Below are positions 10,366 to 23,313 of a DNA stretch of 64,000 nt, in pieces. The notes below the pieces were generated by a model, which was not told the origin of the DNA, searched no databases, and worked only from the letters and a program-made list of their open reading frames with translations. This DNA is from Hofstenia miamia (Eukaryota > Xenacoelomorpha > Acoela), in assembly GCA_004352715.1 (NCBI GenBank), contig SCFE01000066.1, positions 279,376 through 343,375 on the forward strand, written 5' to 3'. Position 1 is the first letter of the stretch; every line of letters starts with the position of its first letter. The position numbers and the translations under genes were made by a program.

Positions 10366-11740
10366 TAGTACTGGCCAAAAGTTTGGGAACAGTAACCTGT
10401 ATAAGGTGTGTTTTATGCTATTTCCTGGAAACTTCGTATAATTCCTGGAATTCCCAATTTTTTCTTAGAATTTACAACACATTCATTTAGCCAATCAAAT
10501 TACCACAACCTTAGATTTACACACACTACATTTTCACTGAAAAAGCACTAACATTATAGTTTGAAATATGGTCCGTGGTAGTGAAATATCACCAACAAAG
10601 CATTCTCAAATTCATAATTGTACGAGGAGGGGTACAATTATCACGCTATAGCTGTTAGAATGGGCGTGTCAGTATCTTCGGTATTCAGAAGTGTTACTCG
10701 CTATCAACAACTGCAAGCTTTTTAATCTCACAAGCGGTCTGGAAGACCAAAAGTGACAACCCCTATGACTGACCGTCTCATTCACCGTCATGTCGTCAAT
10801 CACCCATTCTCTTCATCTTTTGAAGTCAAAGCAAATCTAGGTGCGGTAGTGCAGAATGTATCAACTCGCACCATTAGGCATCAATTGAATACTACCTTTG
10901 ACATTCCATCGTGCAAACCGGCAGCCAAACCCCGATTGTCTTCAAAGAACATTTGAGACCGGTTGCGCTTCTGCAGGCAATACCAACACTACACCCCTGA
11001 GATGTGGCATCAAGTAATGTTTAGTGACGAATCCAAGATATGCCAGTTTATATCATACGGCCACACGTTCAACGACCAAGAAACCAAAGATTCAACACAC
11101 ATTACACGCAACAAACTGTCCGCTCAGCAACTTCTGTAATAATTTGGAGTGCTATAACTGCAAATGGGCTTGCTGGTCTGCATTTTGTTCCTCACAACGA
11201 GACAGTCACAGCCAAGGCCTACCTCAAAATAAGTCAGGAGAAAGTTGCCATGTTTATGCAGCTTTGCGGAACATCTGTACTACAACAAGATGGTGCTCCT
11301 TGCCACAGCGCCAAAGTTGTGAAACAGTGGATTGCATCACAAGACTTTCGGCTGCTTGAGAACTGGCCGGGAAACTCCTCAGACCCCAACGTCATAGAAA
11401 ATTGCTGCCATCACATCAGAAACTGTCGGAGGAAGAGTCAATGCACAGCACTCGACGATCTGAAGGAGCAAATTAAAGTGGTAAGGTGCACAAAGATTAC
11501 TGATGATCATTGTAGAAAACTGTCGAGTCAATGTCAAATCACATTGCTGCGTGCTTGGCCAATAATGGCGGACATACAAAATATTAGTGAGTTTATCTGA
11601 ATTAACTATTTACTTTCTACACGGTGTTATCATATTGTTTCTACTTTGTGTTATTATATTGTTTCTACATTGCGTTTTTTAGTGTAAAATACAAAAATTT
11701 CTAAATTTGGAAAGTGTTCCCAAACTTTTGGCCAGTACTG
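10366..11740 (+). mobile_element. Tc1-like transposon
   Basis: The terminal inverted repeats read AGTACTGGCCAAAAGTTTGG on the left (from 10,367) and its complement on the right (ending 11,740). They are flanked on both sides by (TA)n, fitting insertion at a TA target inside a TA microsatellite. Length is about 1.37 kb, usual for Tc1 elements. It contains the broken transposase at 10,568-11,600. Confidence 0.92.
10568..11600 (+). pseudogene. Tc1-family transposase, frameshifted
   Basis: The gene begins MVRGSEISPTKHSQI at 10,568 and contains a helix-turn-helix region (YHAIAVRMGVSVSSVFRSV). It continues through a second HTH and GRPKV hinge in another frame (10,753-10,956), then VMFSDES carrying the first catalytic Asp. 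The last frame (11,040-11,600) holds LQQDGAPCHS with the second Asp and SSDPNVIENC with the region of the final Asp/Glu. Total span matches a normal transposase of about 340 residues. At least two frameshifts and internal stops make it inactive. Confidence 0.9.
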
Positions 11741-13962
11741 TATATATAAGAGGTTTTCATCTAGAAAATTACACATGGCGATGCAGAAACTTGATATTGC
11801 AAATACACAAATTTCAAACTATTATAACTTTATTTCTAGCACAACACAGTTTTTATATTTTCTATATATCAATTCTTTGTTTAACTTTAATCAGCTTTAA
11901 CTTTTCCGTGAATATAAATTGGGAACATTTCAAGTTGTTTAGTTAGCATATTTTTTTTATAATAGTTAAACTACATAAAGCTAGGCGAGTAGCATTATCA
12001 ATCATTATGTTTCATATTGCTTTGGGATTTGACCTCAGTAAGCATTGAATAATTTATAAGTACACAAATACATATATTTAAAAATTTTTTCGTAAAAGCC
12101 AAACACAATTACTCCTTTAGTAGAATGTGTCATGGCCATTTGTGTTTGAATGTCTTTGAAACTGAAAATCTTTAAAATATATTTTGAACTTCTACTCCAA
12201 TATTAGAAAAATAAGCGTTCAAATTAATAGATTTGTATGAGGCCTCTCAAATTTCAAGTGTTAAATCCTATAGATTACACTTTCATTATTATAAACAACT
12301 TGTGTAAAAACTATTACAAGTTCCATCAAAAACTGAAGTAAAATTACGTTTTCAAAAAGCAGAACAATTCAAATTATAGTAAATTATGGAGAGATTCCAG
12401 AAAGAAAATTTAATTATCATTCTAATTGCAAAACTGTAAACTGCTGAAAGTATAAACATTTTTTTGAATTTAGATTTTCATAGGAATGCCGGCTGCTGTA
12501 AGGCGCTGCTGTACTGGTGATTTGTATCAAATTTTTCTCAGGATTTTTTTGAGCGCCTCTGCGGATTTTTTCCAGATTTGTTTTGTGTGCTATGCTGGGG
12601 ACAAAAATTTGTGCAAAAATTGAAAGTGTAGCATACAATTTTTTAATTATTAATATGTTTCCGTTCAATTAATTCAAATCCTGCATAAAATTAAGCTGAA
12701 AGCTAATAGCATAGATTATTTTCTTGTAGTTTAAAATCTATTGGCAATACACAGACAATATATTTCACTTTCTGTTAATATTTCAAATTGTTTATATCAC
12801 AATAGCATTCATTTTCAAAAAACATGATTTGATCTGCCAAGAATAGGTCTGAAATTCCATACTTACAAGTGCAAGTATTTTTAACAATAGAACAGCGATC
12901 ACTCCTTGAGAATATATTTGCATCTGATGTTTCAAATGCGAAAATTTTTTAATAGAAAAAATATTTCTTCTAATGGTAAATTCAATAAGATTTCCAACAT
13001 CATTTGAATTACATGTACCTCCTAATATTTTCACTGAATGAATAATGAAGCAAACAAAAAAGGCTTATCATCACGTTTCTAGTGTTAAATTAATATTTCA
13101 AAAATTGTATTGTAGGGGGCGGGCGAGGTGCACCTGAATGTGATCATGTTGAGAGACAACTATATAGCAAAAATTTATATTCTTTTGTACGAACTAACAT
13201 TATTAGCCATGCATGCGGATCACAGTTTGAGCTTCTTTTTAAAATAGAACGACGAGGGAGTTTTCTTAAAGGTAGAGTTTCCATTGTGTTCAAACAATTT
13301 CAGAAAAACATTACCGTGTTAAGTGCATATTCAGCATTGGTCTATTGCTAGGGCAGCCAAAATGCAATATGGTCACTTTTTGCTTGGTTAAGTAATATTG
13401 CGTGAAACTTCATATAAACGCATTGAAAGACATTCAACATCATTGTTTGTGTTATTTTGCTACAATGAGGAACATTTTGTATTAAACTAACAGTTACTTA
13501 TAGCTTTGTATGTCAAAAATTTAGTTTACCCATTAATCACCTTTCAGTTCTAAGGTCCTTATTAGACTCATTTGCAAGGCTCCCAACAGCTCTAAAAGGA
13601 TTGCTTTTTGCTGTTTACAGCTTCTTTAGCTGCTAGCAGTCAGTAGGAAATTTTTGCCGAGATTTAGGTTATAATGTTCTGATAATATATAATATTTCTT
13701 TTTTACTTAGCACAACAGTTTTTTTGTACAATCGCTTAAGAAAGTTTTTGTATTTTGTTACATAAATTCACTTTTTCAAATTGTTAATTTACCTTTTAGA
13801 ATTTTAGTGGTTACTTTTTGGTTGCCTTAGCCTATTGTCTAAAATCCAAGAAAATTATTCAACCCTACATAATATCTGGCATTTTATTGGCTTAGAGGCC
13901 CATATTTCCTTGTTAATCTCAACAGTCACAAGTTGCGAATGTAATTGACCATTTTCCAATTG

Positions 13963-14000
<38 letters not shown>

Positions 14001-15620
14001 CATATGCGCCGTCGCGAGATGGTCCCGGTCCCTGGAAGGCTGAGTAGCGTAACGAATATTATTTTGTCATAAAAGTGTAAGAAAATGCGTCCTCTTAAAA
14101 TTCATCGTGCATGATGGGAATTTGAATATCCTGTGAGACACATAAATCTTCTGTATGAATAATAATCATTTCATCATCTATTAAATAATTAAGATCATTG
14201 TAAGCAATTTGATTGACCACAGTTTGAATTTTTCCATAGCAGTGACAGACAATCACGTTAATTCAAATTTTCCAAAAAAGCTTTTGTAATATCAATAGAA
14301 ATACGGATTCAATATTTTATGTAAAAACTTAAGGTAGTTGTTTGACACTTGTACAGAGCCTGCTGCCTAAGTATCAATTGCTCGAATGTCAAATAATACA
14401 TATTTGCAAAAAATTTATAATTTTGTATCCATCATCAGTCCATATTGAGTTTGTAAATTTGCTATAAGAAACATTCTCTTTAAAAAGATTATAGGACATA
14501 AATTATATGCTTAAGTCATTTTTTAAAATTTGCAAAAAAATTTTTTTTATGAATTTTGAATTGCTCACTTAATCCTAAATAAAATTTGATATATTTTATT
14601 TGAGTAGCATATCATGTTTTTATCACTAAACAACAAATTACTGATTAGACTTAAACAGTCTGGGAATTTTTTAACATTTTTCATCATTTGGAAACATTTT
14701 TAAACATTCATAACTTAAAACTAATAAAGATATCCACAATCTGAAAGCACCACCGGCTAGAATGGTGTTTTTTTCTTTCATTTCTTCAGCCGCGGCCGAG
14801 CACTGTCCAACTGAGCTGTGTCGTTGCACATTACAAGTGATTTTGTAACTAAATTATATATCCCTCTAGTGGCGAACGTTACGACATCATTTATTCGCAA
14901 ATATTTTATTGAATTTATAAAAATCTCAATTATGCAATTGCTACATATATCCAAAATACGATCATGAAATATTTGTTGGTTAACCTTAAACAAGCCAAGC
15001 GTCCGTTTTAAAGGCCAAAGAATTTTCTTACAGCCTATTAGCAAATATGAAAATTTTGGAGCCTTGGTAGGTCTTTCCGGAACTATCCTTTAGTACAATG
15101 CTGAAAATGACTTATTAAACCGTATCTCTGTGCCTGAGGTTGCTGAAAAGATTAACACTTTTTCTTTGAAAATTTCGAATGTTTGAAAAAGATTTAAATT
15201 CTCTCCAAAACTAATGTTCATGTATTTATAAAGTTTTGAGCCCATAGAAACCAAAAAACAACTTGATATGTGCAAAGATATTGAGAACCCATTGAGGTGT
15301 GCCGTACGCAAATTCAGTCAATCCCTGGGCTGTTCAAGGTTATATTTGAAATTTCAATTTCAATTTTCAACACATTAAATATCAGCTCCTACTTGTCATT
15401 CTCAGTTGAATAATATTCTTGCTAATATTTCAACTGGTAGTAAAAGTAAATACATACCTAGTATTTGAAATTTGGCAAAACGTTTGATAATAATTAATGG
15501 CTAAACATGATCCACTAGTTATCTAGCTGTAAATCATGCACCTATCGTTTTTCACTATAGTCATTAACCAGTATATGCGTATTAAAATGCATATATATGC
15601 GGTATATATATATATATATG
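11741..15620. other. Long intergenic stretch
   Basis: No gene is supportable in nearly 4 kb. It contains a (TA)n tract at about 13,966-13,997, a short GC-rich patch just after it, a tRNA-like fragment near 14,785-14,830 on the minus strand (see findings), and a (TA)n tract at 15,603-15,619 that runs into the gap. All long-looking frames are short and unrecognisable. Confidence 0.5.
13966..13997. repeat. (TA)n microsatellite
   Basis: About 16 uninterrupted TA units. Confidence 0.95.
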
Positions 15621-16620
15621 NNNNNNNNNNNNNNNNNNNNNNNNNNNNNNNNNNNNNNNNNNNNNNNNNNNNNNNNNNNNNNNNNNNNNNNNNNNNNNNN
15701 NNNNNNNNNNNNNNNNNNNNNNNNNNNNNNNNNNNNNNNNNNNNNNNNNNNNNNNNNNNNNNNNNNNNNNNNNNNNNNNNNNNNNNNNNNNNNNNNNNNN
15801 NNNNNNNNNNNNNNNNNNNNNNNNNNNNNNNNNNNNNNNNNNNNNNNNNNNNNNNNNNNNNNNNNNNNNNNNNNNNNNNNNNNNNNNNNNNNNNNNNNNN
15901 NNNNNNNNNNNNNNNNNNNNNNNNNNNNNNNNNNNNNNNNNNNNNNNNNNNNNNNNNNNNNNNNNNNNNNNNNNNNNNNNNNNNNNNNNNNNNNNNNNNN
16001 NNNNNNNNNNNNNNNNNNNNNNNNNNNNNNNNNNNNNNNNNNNNNNNNNNNNNNNNNNNNNNNNNNNNNNNNNNNNNNNNNNNNNNNNNNNNNNNNNNNN
16101 NNNNNNNNNNNNNNNNNNNNNNNNNNNNNNNNNNNNNNNNNNNNNNNNNNNNNNNNNNNNNNNNNNNNNNNNNNNNNNNNNNNNNNNNNNNNNNNNNNNN
16201 NNNNNNNNNNNNNNNNNNNNNNNNNNNNNNNNNNNNNNNNNNNNNNNNNNNNNNNNNNNNNNNNNNNNNNNNNNNNNNNNNNNNNNNNNNNNNNNNNNNN
16301 NNNNNNNNNNNNNNNNNNNNNNNNNNNNNNNNNNNNNNNNNNNNNNNNNNNNNNNNNNNNNNNNNNNNNNNNNNNNNNNNNNNNNNNNNNNNNNNNNNNN
16401 NNNNNNNNNNNNNNNNNNNNNNNNNNNNNNNNNNNNNNNNNNNNNNNNNNNNNNNNNNNNNNNNNNNNNNNNNNNNNNNNNNNNNNNNNNNNNNNNNNNN
16501 NNNNNNNNNNNNNNNNNNNNNNNNNNNNNNNNNNNNNNNNNNNNNNNNNNNNNNNNNNNNNNNNNNNNNNNNNNNNNNNNNNNNNNNNNNNNNNNNNNNN
16601 NNNNNNNNNNNNNNNNNNNN
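15621..16620. other. Assembly gap of 1000 N
   Basis: Exactly 1000 N. It is preceded by a (TA)n tract and followed at once by the end of a nested MITE within the Mutator-like element. Confidence 0.95.
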
Positions 16621-17060
16621 AGTCTAACCGTAGCCTTATAGTGTATGACAATTTTCATTGTAATAGTGTTTTTTCGGTGAGATTTGTTTTCGCTGAAATT
16701 TGCTGTAGCCCTTCCCATTAATGAAGAAATTTACTTAAAATCAAAACTTAATTTAAACCAAAAGTTTATAGATTTGCTTAATTATACGATTATATTTTGT
16801 TATTTTTTAGTATAAGATAATTATTATTAAATGACTTCGTGGTTTTATATGCTATATTCCTTAAAAATATGCCGCGTGCTATCGTGTGTTACCGCGTGCT
16901 ACAAATATGCTGAATTATGACAAGTTATCGGTCTATATCGATTATATTTTAAATTTTTTGAGTATTTTATTGTATTTCCTATCGTTCTTGACCCTAAATT
17001 AGTGTTTACTTTGTCCGCATGTTACGCGTGCTCTGCGTGCCGCTATTCTATAAGTTCGCC
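16621..17060. mobile_element. Mutator-like element, one end only (copy 1)
   Basis: The sequence matches the reverse complement of 49,785-50,226. It opens inside the nested Harbinger-like MITE (AGTCTAACCGTAGCC) and ends with the terminal repeat ...AAGTTCGCC at 17,060. The next nine bases, GGTTGATTA (17,061-17,069), are the complement of the target-site duplication flanking the complete copy at 49,785-50,885. The other half is lost in the gap. Confidence 0.75.
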
Positions 17061-19290
17061 GGTTGATTAAAAGCTCTTAATTTTTTATAATTAATTTAGC
17101 TAATTCAGTCTTAATACTTTTAACTATTTTCCAATTTTTACTTAGTCAGTATTTCTGTTTATTCTAAGTGACACAGTTCTGTTGTACATATTTTATCTGA
17201 TATCTGTATCTTGTTTAGTTACATTTTTACGAATTTTCAATTACTCAGTAGCGTCTTTTTTTAGCTGTACAATTTAGAATCAAGTTTCAGTTGCACTATC
17301 TTATTTTATATTTATTAAATTATTTAAAATAGATGCAAGCTTAAACAACTTAGACGTTTGGGATATTTTTCCGCGGAATTTCCAGCGTCACATTTGATTT
17401 TGCAAACCAAGCGCAACTTTCACATTAGGTTAAATTTGTAGGAGTTTTATTCACTTGCACTATCAGCATACTTTGCATGTAGTGATTTTAGCAAGAATAC
17501 ATGTTAAAGCTAATTCAAATATATTTATATGTAATGGTTATCATTCCAAGTGAATGCCTGGCTGCGAATAGTGGAATAAACTTTATAAATGAATGAATGA
17601 ATGATTATTCTTAATCTTTTTTGAATTATACTTTAAACACCCTTAAAAGTTATTAAAGTAATCGAAGTTGCAATTAAATTCAAAGAATCCTCAATAAATA
17701 ACTTTTGAGTAGCATAGGCGTGTGAGTCAAGAACTGAGCCACGATTCTTATTTTAGAAATCTTATTGTACACATCAGTTAAACAATGAATCCTTCATTTA
17801 CTATCTCGTGACCAGAATAGACCCAGGAAACAACAATGGCTCACTGCTGGCACCCATGGCCAACAATGGCCACTCATTTGCCAACCATAACCAACAAAAA
17901 ACGTTTCAAAATCTTAAAATTCCCCAATTTTACAGAGAAATTATTATATTATTGTATATAACATAAGCATTATAATTATGACTGATCAAATTTAATTTTC
18001 ATAACAAATGAATTTACTTAACCTTTAGTAGTTGATATTGATAGAACAATTTAGTATGCCAGCTCTTGTTTTTATATGAATTTAATAATTTATAATTTTG
18101 TCTCGAGCAAGGTGTTCTATCTTAAGTATAATATGCTATAAACTTTAGTAGTTGTATCCTTAGAACAATTTAGTATGCCAGCTCTTGTTTTTATGAGCAC
18201 TTTATAATGAATTCAATTGTTTCTAGCAAGGTGTTCTATCTTAAGTATAATATGCTATAAACAGTTTCAACTGTATCCTTAACCAGGAGCATATAGAGGT
18301 ATTTCTAAAAGGCTGAGGCCCAATTCTGGTTGTAGAAAGGTGTTCCATTTTAAGTATAATATGCTATACACAGTTTCAACCAGAGATGGAATCGGATCAA
18401 ACATTTTAGGATCCGGATTCGATCCGATTAGAACTTTAGTTTTCGGTCTGAATATAGATAAGTATTTTAACAATAAATAAACATTAACTTAAAATAATTC
18501 TATCTCTGGTTTCAACTGCATCCTTACCCAGTCGCGTACCGAGGTATTTCTAAAAAGGCGAGGCTCCAATTTTTATCAGAGACATATATAGGCCTAGGTA
18601 GTTTTTTCACCCTCTTAGCATAATGCCGCGCTCACCTGTGCATAAATGATAAATAAACCAAAAAGACAGACGGAGTTAATAATACATGAAATACTACTTT
18701 TTTGCACTTTATGTCAAACAAAAAGACTGTTCATCGAAATATCGATCAGATTATATGAGAATGAGTTGAAATTGGGCAGTCCAAAGAAGGGAAGGAGCAA
18801 GGCACCCTAAATACGACCTTGTCCCTTACTCAATCAAATTATACCAAGTTGCGAATTACAAATCATAATATAACATTGGCCATAATCAGTAAACTGTTGG
18901 TGGAAAACATGCAATATTTGTAACCACTGATGCCATCAGTGGCCCATTTGTCGACAATTAGCGGCATCAGTAGCACTTTTATTAATCAATAACCAATGAG
19001 CAGATGTTGCAAATAAAAGTCACTAATTTATTTTGATTCCTAGTACGTTTTAATATAATAAAAGAAATTGAGAAAATATTCAAAACTGATCGAAGGCTAA
19101 AAATAAGAAATTTATTCTTAAGAAACTTTGATGCATCTTGTTGCTGTGGAACAAGGCACTTACAATTTTCAATTATGAGAACCTATGTGAAAATCAAATA
19201 AAAAATATGTATTAGAAACTTTTAAAATGAGGTTAATTGAAAAAAATCTTTGAGAGCTGTAATACTTTGTTAAGCATCCCAGCTCCTTTT

Positions 19291-19294
<4 letters not shown>
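17061..19294. repeat. Duplicated block A, copy 1
   Basis: About 2.2 kb that recurs, reverse-complemented and nearly unchanged, at 47,665-49,784. For example, the 195-bp stretch 18,279-18,473 and its partner at 48,491-48,685 translate identically. It starts at the Mutator-like element and stops at a (TA)n tract. Inside are a hAT-type MITE (18,381-18,508), a (GAAT)n tail near 17,588-17,604 that looks like a LINE/SINE 3' end, and short local duplications (TAGTATGCCAGCTCTTGTTT at about 18,052 and 18,172). I recognise no gene. Confidence 0.85.
18381..18508. mobile_element. 128-bp hAT-type MITE
   Basis: It has ends CAGAGATGGAATCGGATC and its complement (...AATTCTATCTCTG). It is flanked by perfect 8-bp duplications GTTTCAAC (18,373-18,380 and 18,509-18,516). 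The same insertion is present in the duplicated block at 48,456-48,583, so it predates that duplication. It shares its ends with the 1.3-kb element at 21,987-23,305. Confidence 0.9.

Positions 19295-19341
<47 letters not shown>
19294..19341. repeat. (TA)n microsatellite at the end of block A
   Basis: About 23 TA units. Homology with the other copy of block A ends here, and the partner copy also ends at a (TA)n tract (about 47,633-47,662). Confidence 0.95.
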
Positions 19342-19342
<1 letters not shown>

Positions 19343-19344
19343 AT

Positions 19345-20525
19345 TATATATAGTATATAGCATATATATATATGCAAATTAAAATCTTCTGCATGACCGG
19401 GTTCTATTTTTCGTTAATAAAAAATATACCATTGTACTTTATATACTTGCTTGCAACTTTCGTAAACGCATTTCTCGAAAGAACTGTATTTGAAAGAACT
19501 AATCTTGGCACATATTTTTAAATAGTGAATTATAATTATTTTTAACAAGCGCTGTTTTTGTGCTTCCTACAGATGGTTTCAGAATAATGTGCTGTTAAGA
19601 ATGATATACTGCAGATTTACACACAAATTTGAATATTGGTTAATAAAAAATGAAAAAGGCATGTAAACTGAAACTGCTTTTACTAATTTCTTTGCATTAT
19701 CACAATTGCAGTAATATCCAGATATCCATGAAACGCTTTTTTTAAATGTACAAATAACTTTAAAAAAGTATTATCGAAAAACTTTCTTCGCTTACAGTTT
19801 AAGATAGCAAGTGGGGACAGTAATTCAATAACTTCCATTTTGAAAACGGTATTGACGAGCGCAGAAATTTCTTATAAAGAATTCTCCGACTTTTGATTTT
19901 GGGCACGGATGCCTCAATGGGTTTGGGATGTTTATGTACATATAAAGAAACTGTTAAAATTTGTTGTTGATCACATGGGCTTTAAACGTTTTTACCTGAG
20001 CATTAGGCATTGATATTGGGAGAATTTCCATTTTTTAAGAAAATCATACAAATTAGTACATTTCCAACATTACATTCATACTCGTTCATTTCCATTCCTA
20101 ATGAGTTCCAAATTTGCTATTGGGCTTGGAGAAAAATTTTCATAATTATTGAAAAACGGTTTGTGCATTTAAAAGAACATCAGGTTTTTAAGTCAAATAT
20201 TTCGGCTAAAATTTTTTCTCAAAATGTAAACAAATGTTGCCAACTTGTTGCAACTTCATTTAGTTACATCTAAATTTCCTTAATAATTATAGATTATAAA
20301 TTTCCAATTTCATTTCTGGTAGTTCTAACTTTAAAATAAAACCCTAACTTTCAATTGTTTTTTGTTCATCTTGCATCAGTTATTTATAGGTTTACTTTTT
20401 GTACTTTTGTAAGCATATTTCAATGAATTCAAAGCTTGTTATTTTGTGATTTGAATAAATGAACTTATTTTTATAACATTATGCGAAAACAAGCAGCTTC
20501 ATCCAATATATCCCCAATAAACCCG
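19345..20525. other. Intergenic, no recognised gene
   Basis: AT-rich. The frame at 20,010-20,273 resembles no family and looks like chance. Confidence 0.45.
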
Positions 20526-20528
20526 AAT

Positions 20529-21415
20529 AATTATGGATCAAATTTTGGATAGCAGGTGATTCTACCCACAGGTATGTTCTTCAAATCGAGTCGCACCTGG
20601 GAAAAGAGAGAGACCGAATCCGTGTGGGCTCTGTAGGTGGAGATGTGGTTCTGCGACTTGTGAAATCTTACTCTGGAAATGGGTGCAATATTGTCACTGA
20701 CATTTTTTTTACTTCTTTGTCACTTGCTAGAAGGCTGGAGGAAGATAAGATGAGTTTACTCGGTAAGATGCAAAAAAACAAGCGGGAACTACCTCCTGAA
20801 AATGTCAAAAGTACTCGTCGAAGTTTGCGTTCAATAATGACGCCGGCTTGTATCACATGTTCCACGACGAAACAAAAACGTGCTATTATTTCTTCGGGAA
20901 AGCAGACAGATACTGTAGGTGAGTCTTCATATTGAAAATCACTGATTATTCTTGAGTACAATGAATTGAAAGCAGGAGTGGATGCAATAGATCAGATGTT
21001 GCGTCACCACACAAAAAGGATTGGTACACACTGATGGCGCCTTGGCGTATTTTGTAATGTGCTTGATATTTCGGCTCTGAATGCTTACATTCTTTAGAAG
21101 AATATTTCAAACCAACCAGCGTTATCCAGATTTTCTTTCATCTATGATCTTGCAATGACCTTGATTTCTGATTTTCAACGATAAGGAGCTAGCAGGACTA
21201 CCATTTATCCCACAACCGAAAGGGCATTTCACATGTCAGGAATAATGTGTCATCCTGCTTCAGACATCGCGAACAAAATAAACAATTGTCAATTTTGTGA
21301 TATTTCAAAGCGCAATAAGACGAACTTGAAATGATTCAAGTGCACCAAGTGGGTTCGTGGTACTCATACTGCTGATTTGAAGTTGTGCATCAGCTGCTTC
21401 ATACAAAATAAGAAC
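20529..21415 (+). pseudogene. piggyBac-type transposase, C-terminal half, broken
   Basis: The first part reads WIKFWIAGDSTHRYVLQIE, then GGDVVLRLVKSYSGNGCNI, VTDIFFTSLSLARRLEED and KNKRELPPE. This is the RNase-H core of piggyBac transposases including the catalytic Asp of TDNFFTS-type motifs (here TDIFF). After a stop near 20,935, shifted frames continue with AGVDAIDQML (about 20,972) and CNVLDISALNAYIL (about 21,055). They end with a Cys-rich tail (CQFC ... CTKW ... CISC, about 21,290-21,400) like the C-terminal zinc-binding domain. The N-terminal third and the TTAA-flanked ends are not seen. Multiple frameshifts make it a relic. Confidence 0.88.
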
Positions 21416-21986
21416 TAGTTCTTGTGATGAAAACGACGTTCATTTTGAAGAAATAATATTTTGGAAAACAGTGATTTTTCTTGTAGGTAAACCATAATGT
21501 TAAAAAATGTAATAGTATTATTTATAATGATATAGTGTGCTTATATTATACACCTAACGCTCAAAATACGGAATGTTTATTTGAATTATGTAAAAAAATT
21601 TTGGCAACTTGAATAATTCAGCTACTAAAAAATAAGAAAACTTTTATAATCAGGCTAAACTATTATCATAAGACTAATTGAAATAAACAAGTGAAATCAG
21701 TGTTGAGGTTATTACACAAATTGCATTAAATTTATTTAGGCCGATACATTATGAATTCATAGTATCCTTTAGATTTTATTGGTTTTATATCTATTTTAGG
21801 TCTATTTGATGTCAATAAATATAATCAATTTCAAATGTCCTTCAGAACCAATCTAGTTATTCTACAAAACCCAAAGCCAATTACGATAAAGCTGCCTGGT
21901 TGACCATTATGAGGTCAATTGACCTCGTTGTACGCAGATGTATATCTTATTTTTGTACGTTCTAGAGTTAAGTTTGCATGTACAAT

Positions 21987-23305
21987 CAGAGATGGAATCG
22001 GATCCAACGTTTTAAGATCCGATCCGGACCCGAATTTTTAAAAAAATTTAGTTTTCAATCCGAAACGGATCCGAATTTAAATAAGTATTCTAACGAAAAA
22101 TAAACATGGACTTAAAAAATATTTATGTTTTTTTTAAATGCGAATAGAAAATTTTAAGTGGTTCAACACTTTCTTGAGATAAAACATGGACACATACTTA
22201 CGAAATAGTGCATGCAAATCAACTTATTTGTAAGCTTTGTAATTATCTGGTTTCTAAAATTGTCAACAACTACAATAATAATATAATTAGAGTTAAATAG
22301 TTGAGTTTCTTATAGTATTACCCTCCTCCCCCCGTATTAATTTTTTATGTCCAAATTCAAAAATAACCACTTGCAATATCACTATAAATTGAAGTTGTTT
22401 CAAACAAGATAAATTTACTTCAAAATTGCAGCTAAGGCGATGAAAACAAGAATAGCACAAATAATGGCAAATTAAAGAACAATCCCAAAATTTATATTGC
22501 AAGACATTAAAAAAAATTGTTGTAATGTATTAAAATATGTGATTGAAAAATTAATTTTTTAAGCAAAATTTGAAATTTAAATAATAAAAAATTTTGAATT
22601 TAATTGAAATTGGATACTAAATTGGATTAAAAATTTTAAATTATATAGCAGCAACACTAAATAAATTAATACCCCATTAATAGTATGCCGACGGTATGGT
22701 TCCATAAAAATTTTTGTACTAGTGATTATAATAATGACAAACCTTCTGAGTACTAAGTTGATCTTGGCATTGCAAGTTGCTTAGAGTGCACATTTAAATG
22801 AGATTTTTTGATTGAAGAGCATCAAAAATTATATTAGTATTTTTACATTTTGGCAGTGTTTGCAAAAGCTAAGGGATTCCACTTGCTTCTTTGTATTCTG
22901 TGCTTTTTCTTTGATATACATATTAAAGAGAATCTTTTTCAGAATTCTGCTCTTCCATTTGCAAGTTTGTTCAAACAAATGTTTTTGGTTGCTTTACTAT
23001 TTTATCATTATGTGATGGCTAACATGAATCGCAACTTCAGATTTGAAGTATTCGTCACTAATTTTATAAGTTCTTAGAAAGAATAACGGGGAACATGTTG
23101 TATGAACAATGAAATTCAATTACAACATTTCACTTAGATTGAGATTATTAACACACTTAAATTGGGATTCAATGTAAAAATGTGCGTAATTTTAAAATGC
23201 ACAAATACACATGTTTTAAAAATTTTTAGATCGGAAACACATCCGAAGTTGCTCAAAATGAAGATCCAATCCGATCCAGTGCGAACCGATCCAATTCCAT
23301 TTCTG
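21987..23305. mobile_element. 1.3-kb non-autonomous hAT element
   Basis: It begins CAGAGATGGAATCGG and ends with the near-complement CCAATTCCATTTCTG. Perfect 8-bp duplications TGTACAAT flank it (21,979-21,986 and 23,306-23,313). Length is 1,319 bp. The interior is very AT-rich and no transposase is recognisable, so it depended on a transposase made elsewhere. Confidence 0.9.
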
Positions 23306-23313
23306 TGTACAAT

